Assembly: GCF_030503615.1 (NCBI RefSeq)
Contig: NZ_CP129963.1
Coordinates: 2,666,001-2,730,000, forward strand
Direction: 5' to 3'
From: Sphingobacterium sp. BN32
Lineage (GTDB): Bacteria > Bacteroidota > Bacteroidia > Sphingobacteriales > Sphingobacteriaceae
DNA: 64,000 nt
Numbering within the stretch: position 1 is the stretch's first letter; every line of letters starts with the position of its first letter. Both the position numbers and the translations under genes were made by a program. The notes below the pieces were generated by a model. The model worked only from the letters and a program-made list of their open reading frames with translations. It ran no database searches and was not told the origin of the DNA. Below, in pieces: positions 18,866-27,757 of the stretch.

Positions 18866-19343
18866 ATGAACAAGACGCTATTGTAAAATCAGACCAATTT
18901 ATGGCCGAACAAAGATATCTAAATCAATTTGCTAGACACGATTAAGAGACGAATATTTCAAAAACTAGATGTTTCAACACGAAATAAAGCGTTTTTTGGA
19001 TAAAAAATTTAATAAAATACTGCATATTTCTAAACTAAAAAACACCAATTTTTACACGTTTTTTTAATTAAAAAATTGAACGATTTTTCATACATAAAAA
19101 ATAGTAAGCAATTTTTATATCTATCTAATTACAAATACTTTACATATTCTCCAACAGTTCAAACAACCATATTTCATATATTTTCAGTGTAAAAACAACG
19201 TGTTTTTGATGCAATTATACCGCATTTTTAAGGCATAAAAACACGAATTATTTAGTGTTTAAAACGAATTATTTCACATTTTTTTTAAAAATATTTTGCA
19301 CTTAACAATATTACCTCTATATTTGAGCCATAACATTAAGGGA
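18866..19343. other. AT-rich intergenic region with repeated ACGAAT-type motifs
   Basis: No coding potential was seen in this 478-bp gap between the EamA gene and the aro leader. Copies of a related motif occur: ACACGATTAA at 18936, ACGAATATTTC at 18949, ACACGAAATAAA at 18977, and ACGAATTATTT at 19243-19253 and 19264-19274. The last two are exact direct repeats with a 21-bp period (two helical turns) and end about 20 bp upstream of the aro -33 element. Confidence 0.5.
19296..19325 (+). promoter_or_regulatory. Promoter of the attenuated aromatic operon
   Basis: TTG at 19296-19298 (in TTTTGCA) and TATATTTG at 19318-19325 are 19 bp apart, the spacing expected for Bacteroidota -33/-7 promoters. 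Transcription would begin around 19330, some 12-15 nt before the leader ORF. Confidence 0.7.
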
Positions 19344-19409
19344 ATGAACACAAAGAATACATATACTTATTTCTGGCACTTTTATTTTAGCGATAAGAGT
19401 AGGGACTAG
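19344..19409 (+). CDS. Aromatic leader peptide (attenuator)
   Basis: A 21-codon ORF too short for routine annotation. Residues 6-15 read TYTYFWHFYF: seven aromatic residues (three Tyr, three Phe, one Trp) plus one His within nine consecutive codons. It lies directly after a good promoter, ends 26 nt before an intrinsic terminator, and precedes genes for phenylalanine and chorismate synthesis. The stop codon sits within the region that can form the antiterminator. All of this is what a ribosome-mediated attenuator needs. There is an AAGGG about 1 nt before the ATG, too close for a normal Shine-Dalgarno, but such sites are often weak in this phylum. Confidence 0.8.
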   Translation: MNTKNTYTYFWHFYFSDKSRD

Positions 19410-19444
19410 TATGTAGTATATGGAAAGATATATTTAGAGGTCCC
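19402..19444 (+). promoter_or_regulatory. Predicted antiterminator hairpin
   Basis: GGGACT (19402-19407) can pair with GGTCCC (19439-19444), the core of the terminator 5' arm. An inner stem AGTATAT (19415-19421) / ATATATT (19428-19434) with loop GGAAAG stacks inside it. A ribosome at the leader stop codon (19407-19409) would cover GGGACT, leaving the terminator arm free. A ribosome stalled on the aromatic codons would leave it exposed. Confidence 0.6.
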
Positions 19445-19470
19445 AAAGTAATTTGGGACCTCTTTTTTTT
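19436..19470 (+). terminator. Attenuator terminator before pheA
   Basis: Perfect 12-bp stem AGAGGTCCCAAA / TTTGGGACCTCT with a GTAA loop and eight T. It ends 25 nt before the pheA start, so it would stop transcription before the operon rather than after a gene. Confidence 0.88.
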
Positions 19471-19495
19471 GATTTAATACCGAATAAAAAACAAC

Positions 19496-20326
19496 ATGAG
19501 TGAAAAGATAAAGATTGCTATCCAAGGAGTTAAAGCCTCCTTCCACGAAGAAGCTGCCTACAAATATTTCGGCAGGGATATCGAAACTTTAGAATGTGAG
19601 TCTTTCAAAAAGACTTGCGAACTGCTAAAACAAGGCAAAGCTGACTACGTGGTCATGGCAATCGAAAACTCAATTGCGGGAAGCATTCTTCCCAACTACA
19701 ACCTCCTTCGCGACTACAGATTTCATATCATCGGCGAAGTGCATTTAAACATTCAGCAGCACTTATTAGCATTGCCGGGCACTAAATTAAGCGATATCAA
19801 ATTCGTCGAGTCCCACCCTATTGCTATCCGCCAATGTGACGAATTCCTAAGCGAGCACCCAGACTGGACCATCAAAGAAGGAATGGATACGGCGGCATGT
19901 GCGAAAAAGATCGTTGAAGAGAAATTAACGAATACGGCGGCGATTGCTAGCGAAGCTGCAGCCAAAGTATATGGACTGGAAATCATCGAGAAACGAATAG
20001 AAACCAACAAGAAAAATTCAACACGCTTTCTCATTCTTTCCAATGAGGTACAGGAGATCAAAAATGCGAACAAAGCATCGCTATCCTTCCAAACCTCGCA
20101 CGCTATCGGTGCATTAGCTGCTGTATTGCAATGCTTCGCAGAGCAAAATGTCAACCTTAGCAAAATCCAATCGATGCCTGTTGTAGGTCGTCGCAATGAA
20201 TACGACTTCTATGTAGACGTAGAATGGAAAAAACAAGCAGACTATGATGCTGCCATCCGTAAAGTATTGAAACATACGGTCAACTTCAGTATCATGGGCG
20301 AATACCTGAAAAACGAAAAAATCTAA
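19496..20326 (+). CDS. pheA: Prephenate dehydratase
   Basis: A 276-residue monofunctional prephenate dehydratase making phenylpyruvate from prephenate for phenylalanine synthesis. The catalytic TRF motif is in NSTRFLIL near residue 178. The C-terminal ACT regulatory domain starts near residue 200 (ASLSFQTSHAIGALAAVL) and ends with NLSKIQSMPV, a variant of the usual ESRP Phe-binding motif. It has no chorismate mutase domain; that activity is fused to the DAHP synthase encoded next. It is first in the operon after the attenuator. Confidence 0.93.
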   Translation: MSEKIKIAIQGVKASFHEEAAYKYFGRDIETLECESFKKTCELLKQGKADYVVMAIENSIAGSILPNYNLLRDYRFHIIGEVHLNIQQHLLALPGTKLSDIKFVESHPIAIRQCDEFLSEHPDWTIKEGMDTAACAKKIVEEKLTNTAAIASEAAAKVYGLEIIEKRIETNKKNSTRFLILSNEVQEIKNANKASLSFQTSHAIGALAAVLQCFAEQNVNLSKIQSMPVVGRRNEYDFYVDVEWKKQADYDAAIRKVLKHTVNFSIMGEYLKNEKI

Positions 20327-20363
20327 ATCTAATTAAATAAGTAACAACACAAACGCAAATAAG

Positions 20364-21470
20364 ATGAAACACTCATTAGACATTCTTCCTTTGAATTCAT
20401 GGATTGAAATTGGAGACAAACCTTTAATCATCGCAGGACCTTGTAGCGCAGAAACGGAAGAACAATTAGTTTCTACTGCTCATTTATTAGCCAACACGGG
20501 CAAAGTCAATGTACTTCGTGCAGGTATTTGGAAACCTCGTACTCGTCCAGGCGAATTCGAAGGTATCGGCAGTATCGGTTTGGAGTGGATGAAACGTGCG
20601 AAAGAAGAAACCGGCTTATTAACGGCAACGGAAGTAGCAACGGCAAAACATGTGGAAGAAGCACTTGCTGCTGGTATCGACATCCTTTGGGTTGGTGCAC
20701 GTTCAACGGCAAACCCGTTCACGGTTCAAGAAATTGCTGATGCATTGCAGGGCGTAGATGTTCCGGTATTAGTTAAAAACCCGGTAAACCCTGACCTTTC
20801 TTTATGGATCGGTGCTTTGGAGCGTATTAACCGCGCCGGTATTAAAAAATTAGCGGCTATCCATCGTGGGTTCTCATCTTATGAAAAAACGGCGTTCCGT
20901 AATGAGCCAATGTGGGATCTTGCTATTCAATTAAAAACTATCGCTCCTGATCTTCCGATCATCAACGACCCTAGCCATATCTGTGGTAACCGTGAGCTTA
21001 TCCCTTACGTAACACAAAAAGCAATGGATATGGATATGCAAGGTTTGATCATCGAGTCGCATATTGACCCATCTGTGGCATGGACAGACGCGAAACAACA
21101 AGTAACGCCTGCAGCTTTGTCGGATTTATTAGATTCTATCTCCGTGCGTAAGCCTGAGTCTGACAACCCTGCTTTCGAAGATAAATTATCAGAACTACGT
21201 GGTCAAATCGATAAACTTGACGACCAAATCATCAAACAAATCGGCGATAGAATGAAGATTGCTGAGAAAATTGGTGAGTTCAAAAGAGATAATAATGTAA
21301 CTATCCTTCAGGTTAGTCGTTGGGATGAAATCGTTCAAAAACGCGTTTCTCTTGCAAAAGCATTAAACTTAGGCGAAGAATTTACAGTGAAATTCTTAGA
21401 GTTATTGCACAATGAGTCAATCCGCAAACAAAACGAAATCATGAACGCTAAATCTGTTGCGGAGGCATAA
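20364..21470 (+). CDS. DAHP synthase fused to chorismate mutase
   Basis: A 368-residue bifunctional enzyme catalysing the first shikimate-pathway step (PEP plus erythrose 4-phosphate) and chorismate to prephenate. The N-terminal type I-beta DAHP synthase domain covers about residues 1-260 and shows IIAGPCSAETEEQL and NPVNPDLSLWIGALERI. The AroQ-type mutase is at about 275-360 (LRGQIDKLDDQIIKQIGDRMKIAEKIG). The order synthase-mutase is common in Bacteroidota; the mutase domain is known in related enzymes to confer prephenate feedback. Its stop and the aroA start share one base (TAATG). Confidence 0.92.
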   Translation: MKHSLDILPLNSWIEIGDKPLIIAGPCSAETEEQLVSTAHLLANTGKVNVLRAGIWKPRTRPGEFEGIGSIGLEWMKRAKEETGLLTATEVATAKHVEEALAAGIDILWVGARSTANPFTVQEIADALQGVDVPVLVKNPVNPDLSLWIGALERINRAGIKKLAAIHRGFSSYEKTAFRNEPMWDLAIQLKTIAPDLPIINDPSHICGNRELIPYVTQKAMDMDMQGLIIESHIDPSVAWTDAKQQVTPAALSDLLDSISVRKPESDNPAFEDKLSELRGQIDKLDDQIIKQIGDRMKIAEKIGEFKRDNNVTILQVSRWDEIVQKRVSLAKALNLGEEFTVKFLELLHNESIRKQNEIMNAKSVAEA

Positions 21471-22720
21471 TGACAACAGAGAAATTGATATTATCACATC
21501 AATCAAAAACTATTAGAGGCACGGTTCAACTTACTGGCTCCAAGTCAGAGAGCAACCGTGCTCTTATTATCCGCGCTTTGAGCGAGGGTATCGTCAAAGT
21601 AGAAAATCTCTCCGAAGCCGCTGATACCGTTACATTGGAAGCAGCGCTGGAAATCGCAAAGACAGGATCTGAAGAGTTTAAGACTATTGACATCGGACCG
21701 GCAGGCACCGCCATGCGCTTCTTAACATCCTACTTAAACCTAGTAAAAGGCAACTTTATACTAACGGGAACCGAGCGCATGCAGCAGCGTCCGATCGGCA
21801 TCCTTGTCGATGCGTTGAAAACCATCGGTGCTGATATACATTACGAGAAGAAAGCGGGCTTTCCACCTCTGAAAATCGAAGGGGGTATGTTCCAAAACAA
21901 AGAGCAGGTCGCTATACAAGGAAATATATCGAGCCAATACATCTCTTCGCTCCTATTGATTGCTTCCTCCTTGAAGAAAGGTTTGACGATCAATATCGAA
22001 GGTGAACTGACATCGAGACCCTATGTGACGATGACGCTCGAAATGCTGAAAGAAGCCAGGATACAATACGATTTTCAGGAACAAAGCATTGCGATCGAGA
22101 AGCAGGATTTCCAACCCGCTACCATTTATGTGGAACCGGACTGGAGTGCCGCATCCTATTGGTATGCCATGGTCGCTTTGGCACAGGAAGCTCATATTGT
22201 GCTCCCGGGATTGAAACAGCATAGCTTGCAAGGGGACTTTGCCATCACCGACATCATGACGCACTTTGGTGTGACTTCGACCTTTGAGAAAGACGGCTTG
22301 CATTTACGTAAATCAGGTCTGATTTCTAAAAAATCTTTATTCGATTTCAAAGAATGCCCTGATCTCGCACAAACGGTAGTGGTTGTTGCCGCTGCATTGC
22401 GGAAAGATACCTCGTTCACGGGCCTTGAAACTTTAAAAATCAAAGAAACGGACCGCATCCTGGCTTTACAGCAAGAGATCGGCAAGTTCGGTGCAGAATT
22501 AATTGCTGACGGTGAGGTTTATCACCTCAAGACGGGCAAGGTATTCGAGCCGGAACAAATCAGTATCGCAACGTATGAAGATCATCGCATGGCTATGGCC
22601 TTCGCACCGCTTGCGTTAGTTTTCGATCAAATAACTATAGAAGAACCGGAAGTGGTGGAGAAATCATACCCTTCGTTCTGGAAACACCTTGCTGAGCAGG
22701 GTTTTAAAATCGTGGAATAA
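21470..22720 (+). CDS. aroA: EPSP synthase (3-phosphoshikimate 1-carboxyvinyltransferase)
   Basis: A 416-residue enzyme joining PEP and shikimate 3-phosphate. The N-terminal substrate loop reads [17 protein letters not shown], the central PEP/inhibitor region [15 protein letters not shown], and the C-terminal half has [15 protein letters not shown] and [11 protein letters not shown]. Compared with E. coli NAGTAMRP, the Asn is Pro and the Pro101 equivalent is Phe, positions tied to glyphosate binding. It is translationally coupled to the upstream gene. Confidence 0.93.
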   Translation: MTTEKLILSHQSKTIRGTVQLTGSKSESNRALIIRALSEGIVKVENLSEAADTVTLEAALEIAKTGSEEFKTIDIGPAGTAMRFLTSYLNLVKGNFILTGTERMQQRPIGILVDALKTIGADIHYEKKAGFPPLKIEGGMFQNKEQVAIQGNISSQYISSLLLIASSLKKGLTINIEGELTSRPYVTMTLEMLKEARIQYDFQEQSIAIEKQDFQPATIYVEPDWSAASYWYAMVALAQEAHIVLPGLKQHSLQGDFAITDIMTHFGVTSTFEKDGLHLRKSGLISKKSLFDFKECPDLAQTVVVVAAALRKDTSFTGLETLKIKETDRILALQQEIGKFGAELIADGEVYHLKTGKVFEPEQISIATYEDHRMAMAFAPLALVFDQITIEEPEVVEKSYPSFWKHLAEQGFKIVE

Positions 22721-22740
22721 GGCATATTATTCCACGATTT
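22707..22740 (+). repeat. 14-bp perfect hairpin over the aroA stop codon
   Basis: Arms 22707-22720 (AAATCGTGGAATAA) and 22727-22740 are perfect inverted copies around a 6-nt loop. The left arm includes the aroA stop codon. A short T run comes about 7 nt later, so it may be a weak terminator, or an mRNA-processing hairpin that separates aroC expression from aroA. Confidence 0.65.
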
Positions 22741-22790
22741 ACACCTTTTTATTACGTTCAATTTTTTATATTTACGAGCATTTACAAATT

Positions 22791-23885
22791 ATGGCAGGAA
22801 ACACTTTCGGGGATATTTTCAAGATCAGCACTTTCGGCGAATCACATGGTGCAGCAATCGGCGTTATACTAGATGGCTGTCCGCCTTTGGTCGAAATTGA
22901 TGAAGAATTTATTCAATCTGAACTCGACAAACGCCGACCAGGACAATCGAAGATTACGACCCAACGCAAGGAAAGTGATACTGCACAGATTCTATCTGGC
23001 GTATTTGAAGGCAAATCTACAGGCACGCCAATAGCCATTGTTATTTCTAACGAGGACCAACGATCGAAGGACTATTCGCATATCCAAGACAAGTTCCGCC
23101 CCTCTCACGCAGACTATACTTACCAAACGAAGTATGGCATACGTGATTATCGCGGCGGTGGCCGCTCCTCGGCGAGAGAAACTGCAGCACGCGTTGCTGC
23201 TGGCGCTATTGCCAAGCTTTTCCTAAAACAACGTGGCATTGAAATATTTGCGCACGTTTCTGGCGTAGGAAAACTCGAAGCACCGAATTTGGACAGCTCG
23301 GATTTGACACAACTTTTAGCACGTCGCGAAAGCAATATCGTGCGTTGTGCTGACCCAGCTACAGCGGCTGAAATGACGGAATTTATCGATCAAGTACGCA
23401 AGAATGGCGACACGGTAGGTGGTAGAATCAATACGATCATCCGCAATGTCCCGGTAGGTCTTGGCGAACCGGTTTTCGATAAATTGCACGCCGATTTAGC
23501 CAAAGCCATGATGAGCATCAATGCGGTACACGGATTCGAATACGGCTCGGGCTTCGACGGATCGCAAATGCTAGGATCAGAACACAACGATATATTTGTA
23601 AATCAGGATTCGAAAATTAAAACATTAACCAATTTTTCAGGAGGCATTCAAGGCGGTATTTCCAATGGTATGGATATCACCTTCAAAACAGCTTTCAAAC
23701 CTGTTGCAACCATCATGAGAGATCAAGCAACGATCAATGAGCAAGGCGACGACACAACAATATCTGGCAAAGGTCGTCACGACCCATGTGTTGTTCCGCG
23801 TGCGGTAATCATTGTCGAAGCTATGGCTGCATTGGTAATCGCTGACCACCTCTTAAAATATGAAGCTTATCATAATGCCAAGTAA
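22791..23885 (+). CDS. aroC: Chorismate synthase
   Basis: A 364-residue FMN-dependent enzyme converting EPSP to chorismate. It begins [20 protein letters not shown], the family N-terminal signature, which fixes the start at 22791. The upstream in-frame extension to 22689 would run back across the aroA stop region and hairpin. Further signatures are [16 protein letters not shown] and [19 protein letters not shown]. It is the last shikimate-pathway gene of the operon. Confidence 0.95.
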   Translation: MAGNTFGDIFKISTFGESHGAAIGVILDGCPPLVEIDEEFIQSELDKRRPGQSKITTQRKESDTAQILSGVFEGKSTGTPIAIVISNEDQRSKDYSHIQDKFRPSHADYTYQTKYGIRDYRGGGRSSARETAARVAAGAIAKLFLKQRGIEIFAHVSGVGKLEAPNLDSSDLTQLLARRESNIVRCADPATAAEMTEFIDQVRKNGDTVGGRINTIIRNVPVGLGEPVFDKLHADLAKAMMSINAVHGFEYGSGFDGSQMLGSEHNDIFVNQDSKIKTLTNFSGGIQGGISNGMDITFKTAFKPVATIMRDQATINEQGDDTTISGKGRHDPCVVPRAVIIVEAMAALVIADHLLKYEAYHNAK

Positions 23886-24732
23886 CGAACTTATCCTTTC
23901 TTGCGATATTGGCGGAACACACATTACCTCCGCCATTGTCGACAGTAGTAACTGGACAATCTTAGAAGAAACTATCACCCGCTCGCATGTAAATTCGAAA
24001 GCAGATGCTAAATCGATTTTACAAGAATGGACGAACAACATGAAGGCCTGTTTATCCAGAATCGATAACCCTGTTCAGGCCATCGGTATTGCTGCTCCCG
24101 GCCCATTCGATTATGAAAACGGCATCCCCTTGATGAAAGGACAATCCAAATACGACGAGCTTTATCAGATGCCGGTAACAGAACCCATCAAAGAACTTAT
24201 CGGAAACGAAAACCTTGATATATTATATATCAACGATGCCGCTGCTTTCTTGCAAGGCGAAGTATATGGTTGTGGTTTAGAAAATGAAGATTGCATCTTA
24301 GGAATCACCTTAGGAACAGGATTAGGATCCGCCGTATGGAATAACGGCGAAAAAGCCTTTGATGCCGACCTATGGAACAGCCCCTACCAAGACGACATCT
24401 TTGAAGAATACTTAGTAACACGCTGGTTTATCAAGCGGTTCAAAGAACTGACCGGGCTTGAAGAGTCAGGTCTTCGTGAGATTCTGGAGAAGCATGCAGA
24501 GCGTGCTGAAACCAAACAACTGCTAGCAGAATATCGCGACCAGCTGCTCGACTTCCTTTTATTCTTCAGCAAGAAATACAATTGCCATCAATTTATTATT
24601 GGCGGAAACATCAGTAAGGCATGGGACAAAATATTTCCAGATAAGCGTCTATTGAGCCATTATAAAATCGAAATAGGCAAATTCCAAGAACAGGCAGCCA
24701 TTATCGGAGCTGCGAGCCTATTCAATAACTAA
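23860..24732 (+). CDS. ROK-family sugar kinase (zinc motif absent)
   Basis: A 285-290 residue ROK-type kinase, probably phosphorylating glucose or a related sugar. The phosphate motif [15 protein letters not shown] is at the N terminus, [13 protein letters not shown] near residue 75, and the adenosine loop [13 protein letters not shown] near residue 150. The usual ROK zinc motif CxCGxxGCxE is missing; the region reads [13 protein letters not shown] instead. The start may be 23860 or 23875; both overlap the aroC end. The tight overlap suggests cotranscription, though there is no pathway link. Confidence 0.82.
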   Translation: MKLIIMPSNELILSCDIGGTHITSAIVDSSNWTILEETITRSHVNSKADAKSILQEWTNNMKACLSRIDNPVQAIGIAAPGPFDYENGIPLMKGQSKYDELYQMPVTEPIKELIGNENLDILYINDAAAFLQGEVYGCGLENEDCILGITLGTGLGSAVWNNGEKAFDADLWNSPYQDDIFEEYLVTRWFIKRFKELTGLEESGLREILEKHAERAETKQLLAEYRDQLLDFLLFFSKKYNCHQFIIGGNISKAWDKIFPDKRLLSHYKIEIGKFQEQAAIIGAASLFNN

Positions 24733-24760
24733 AATCCTTTTCAGAAAAAATTAAAATAAA

Positions 24761-24792
24761 CGAGCTGCATTGATACCATCATCTGCAGCTCG
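24761..24792 (+). terminator. Possible terminator after the ROK kinase
   Basis: Nine-base-pair stem CGAGCTGCA / TGCAGCTCG with a 14-nt loop, followed by a weak T-rich tract (CTTTGTTATT). Confidence 0.5.
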
Positions 24793-24900
24793 CTTTGTTA
24801 TTCGATAGGAAGAGCTCCGGACTCAAAGCAGAGACAGCCTTTCTTTAAGCCTATCAAACCCAATGCATAGCCCTTTCCAAGCGGCTCTGAATTGGGTTTA

Positions 24901-24922
24901 CATTGGGTTTGAAAGGGCTTTA
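24901..24922 (+). repeat. 22-nt dispersed repeat, copy 1
   Basis: A 22-nt segment, CATTGGGTTTGAAAGG plus GCTTTA, that recurs exactly at 40648-40669. Flanking bases contain further partial copies of ATTGGGTTT. Confidence 0.75.
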
Positions 24923-24974
24923 CAATGGGTTTGACTAAAAGAAGGGTTGATTTTGTCTTCTATCTGGTCTGAAC

Positions 24975-25089
24975 CCAGAAAGGAAGGATTTAAGGATTAT
25001 CAGGATCTGGTCTAACGAATAGACACTTACCACTTCCTACTATGAAGATGAGTAAGATCCCGCCGCTCTTTAAATCCTTCCTTTCCTGG
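24975..25089. repeat. Palindromic AAGGAAGGAT repeat, copy A
   Basis: GAAAGGAAGGATTTAA in the left arm (near 24978-24993) is an exact inverted match to the right arm, which ends in TTTCCTGG at 25089. The right arm 25070-25089 is identical over 20 nt to 40438-40457. Confidence 0.7.
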
Positions 25090-25146
25090 CTCGAGACAAA
25101 CTCTCCCTTTCTTTTCTGGTTTGAAACGAAACCAGACAATTTCTAA

Positions 25147-25176
25147 CAAAAAAAAGCTGTCTTTTCAGACAGCTTC
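25147..25176 (-). terminator. Terminator of the E1 gene
   Basis: Stem AAGCTGTCT / AGACAGCTT with a 4-nt loop and an A run on the plus strand, giving a U tract for minus-strand transcription. Confidence 0.85.
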
Positions 25177-25198
25177 TCATTTTTACAATTTATTTATT

Positions 25199-27619
25199 TT
25201 ATGAAAATAATGGCGGGTACTCGTTTGGCCGGCTTTCCGTCATAATCTTGTAGGCAGCTTCTACAACATCGTCAACCGCTGGTTTGGTGAAATAATCACC
25301 GTCAGAACCATATGGAGGGCGATGTGCTTTTGCTGTCAAAGTTCTAGGTTGGCTATCTAAGAGATAGTATCCACCCTGAACTTCCAGAATCTCGTGTAAT
25401 ATATAAGATGATGCACCTCCAGGGAAGTCTTCATCTACGATGAGCAATCTATTTGTTTTTTCTAAGGATGCTTTGCAGAGATGATCCTGATCGAATGGCG
25501 CTAAACACTGCGCATCGACGATCTCGATGGATATACCCAGTTTCTCTAGTTCCAAGGCTGCTTCCTGCACGATACGCAAGGTTGAGCCATAAGATACCAC
25601 CGTAATGTCCGAACCCTCACGGAGCAGCTCTGCTTTTCCGATTGGAACGGTAAATTCACCTACGTTATGCGGCATCTTTTCTTTCAAACGGTAGCCGTTC
25701 AAGCATTCTACAACCAACGCAGGTTCATCCGCATTCAATAGCGTATTGTACATTCCGGCCGCTTGAGTCATATTTCTCGGCACGCAGATGTGCATGCCTC
25801 GAAGTCCTCCCAAAAGCACCGACATCGGTGATCCGGAGTGCCAAATACCTTCTAAACGGTGACCACGCGTGCGCACGATCAAAGGCGCTCTTTGACGACC
25901 CTTTGTTCTATAGCTTAGACTGGCGAGATCATCGCTCAATACCGGCATCGCGTAGATCAGATAATCTAGATACTGTATCTCAGCAATCGGGCGGAACCCA
26001 CGTATAGCAAGACCTAAGCCTTTACCAATGATTGCAGACTCGCGTATCCCTGTATCGAAAATCCGCTGCGATCCAAACTCATCCTGCAGGCCGGCAAAAC
26101 CTTGATTGACATCGCCGATTTTACCTACGTCTTCTCCAAAAGCAATTAATCGGGCATCGCGTTCGAAGTTTGCTCTAAAGCAAGCGTTCAACACTTCACG
26201 ACCATCTACAATCGGCGACTTATCGTCGATCTCGGCGTCGATCTTCTGAACCTTCAGTGGCGAGTATTTGGTATCAGTAAATAACTTATCGTTGAAGCGG
26301 CTGTGATTTACTCGCTGCTTCTCTTGGTACCAGGCTAATAATTCGGCTTTCCCTTCGAGCTCGATGCCTCTCAGATCGCGAATAACGCGTCGGATATTGA
26401 CATATACCTCTTTTAAGGATAAGTCCGATATAGACAATAAGGTCTTTAAAGGCAATTCCACCGCATGGTGATTTAGCTTTTCTAATAAGGCGATGCCTTC
26501 ATCTAAATCTACCTGTAAAGTTTTTCGGTAATCAGACCAAGCCCTCTTTTGTTCCTGACGAACAAAATCTTTCATTTCCGACTCGATTTCCTTTAACTCT
26601 TCATCGCTCGCTAGGCCGGATTCGAGCAACCAGTCGCGCATGCGCTGATTACAATCGAACTCGGTTTCCCAGTTCAATCGATCTTGATCTTTATATCGTT
26701 CGTGCGAGCCCGAGGTTGAATGTCCTTGTGGCTGCGTAATATCTGTTACATGAACTATGCAGGGTTGATGCTGCGTTCGTGCAAATTCTGCTGCTTTCTC
26801 ATAAACTTCACAAAGTCCGGCATAATCCCAGCCTTTGACACGGAAGATTTCATAGCCTGCCCCCGCTTCATCACGCTGGAACCCACGAAGGACCGATGAA
26901 ATATCGCCTTTGGTGGTCTGCACCTCATTTGGAACGGAAATACCATAACCATCATCCCAAATGGAGATAACAACAGGAATCTGTTTTACGCCTGCGGCAT
27001 TAACGGTTTCCCAGAATACCCCTTCGGAGGTCGCTGCATTACCGATTGTACAAAAGACAACTTCTTCCCCATCTTTGGAGAATTTCGCCTTGTGCGAAAG
27101 ATTTGGATTATCCTTATAAAGTTTGGATGCAAGGCCTAGCCCAAGAATACGCGCCATCTGCCCTCCTGTGGTGGAGATATCCGAGACCGTATTATATTGT
27201 TGGGTTTGATCAATCCATTCGCCGTCATCATCCACTAAGGGCATTGCGAAATGGGCAACCATTTGGCGGCCTGCAGAGGATGTATCGGCTTCAATAGTAG
27301 GATTTGCATACAGTTGAGAAAAGAAATGGTAGACAGTGCTTATGTTTAAAGCAAATGCCAATGTTTGATCTCTGTAATATCCGGAACGCCAGTCTCCAGG
27401 TTTGAACACCTTAGCTAAAGCGATTTGCGCGAGTTCTTTTCCATCACCAAAAATACCAAATTTAGCCTTACCAGTAAGGACTTCTTTCCTTCCTAGTAGA
27501 CTAACAAAACGGCTTTGTACAGCTAGTTTATAATCGGCAATCAGCAATTCGCGGAACTCTTCGTAGCTCATTTTAGCTGAGTTAAACTGCACTGGTCGTG
27601 TCGTATTTGTTTCTGACAT
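25199..27619 (-). CDS. 2-oxoacid dehydrogenase E1, alpha-beta fusion
   Basis: An 806-residue thiamine-diphosphate enzyme with both E1 subunits in one chain. The alpha half spans about residues 15-400 and includes FCTIGNAATSEGVFWE and a TPP-binding segment near IWDDGYGISVPN. The beta half starts near residue 475 (DGREVLNACFRANFERD) and contains IAFGEDVGKIGDVNQGFAGLQ. The two-subunit design points to branched-chain 2-oxoacid or pyruvate type rather than the homodimeric AceE; branched-chain substrates seem more likely. The E2 and E3 genes are not adjacent. It is a single-gene transcription unit with its own terminator. Confidence 0.86.
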   Translation of the reverse strand: MSETNTTRPVQFNSAKMSYEEFRELLIADYKLAVQSRFVSLLGRKEVLTGKAKFGIFGDGKELAQIALAKVFKPGDWRSGYYRDQTLAFALNISTVYHFFSQLYANPTIEADTSSAGRQMVAHFAMPLVDDDGEWIDQTQQYNTVSDISTTGGQMARILGLGLASKLYKDNPNLSHKAKFSKDGEEVVFCTIGNAATSEGVFWETVNAAGVKQIPVVISIWDDGYGISVPNEVQTTKGDISSVLRGFQRDEAGAGYEIFRVKGWDYAGLCEVYEKAAEFARTQHQPCIVHVTDITQPQGHSTSGSHERYKDQDRLNWETEFDCNQRMRDWLLESGLASDEELKEIESEMKDFVRQEQKRAWSDYRKTLQVDLDEGIALLEKLNHHAVELPLKTLLSISDLSLKEVYVNIRRVIRDLRGIELEGKAELLAWYQEKQRVNHSRFNDKLFTDTKYSPLKVQKIDAEIDDKSPIVDGREVLNACFRANFERDARLIAFGEDVGKIGDVNQGFAGLQDEFGSQRIFDTGIRESAIIGKGLGLAIRGFRPIAEIQYLDYLIYAMPVLSDDLASLSYRTKGRQRAPLIVRTRGHRLEGIWHSGSPMSVLLGGLRGMHICVPRNMTQAAGMYNTLLNADEPALVVECLNGYRLKEKMPHNVGEFTVPIGKAELLREGSDITVVSYGSTLRIVQEAALELEKLGISIEIVDAQCLAPFDQDHLCKASLEKTNRLLIVDEDFPGGASSYILHEILEVQGGYYLLDSQPRTLTAKAHRPPYGSDGDYFTKPAVDDVVEAAYKIMTESRPNEYPPLFS

Positions 27620-27757
27620 CTATGCGTTTGTTTTTTAACAAAAGTAAGCATTTTAACCCGTTTATCTTACCCTATTTCCGGGAAAACAGAGGAAAGTTGA
27701 CTTGTTGGTCGTTCTTTTATCCAATAATCACTACTTTTAGCCGTATTTTAATTTTAT

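Larger units (their letters stand above)
24733..25198. other. 466-bp intergenic gap rich in dispersed repeats
   Basis: No gene is visible. It holds a weak terminator-like hairpin for the aro operon (24761-24792), an array of CAAACCCAAT / AAAGGGCTTT-type segments (24857-24934), half-palindromes of the AAGGAAGGATTTAA family, and the terminator of the minus-strand E1 gene. Two other gaps in this window carry the same elements. Confidence 0.7.

Noticed and set aside
22689..22790. Extension of aroC upstream
   Set aside because: The extension overlaps the aroA end and a hairpin and has no family similarity; MAGNTFGD at 22791 is the normal chorismate synthase start.
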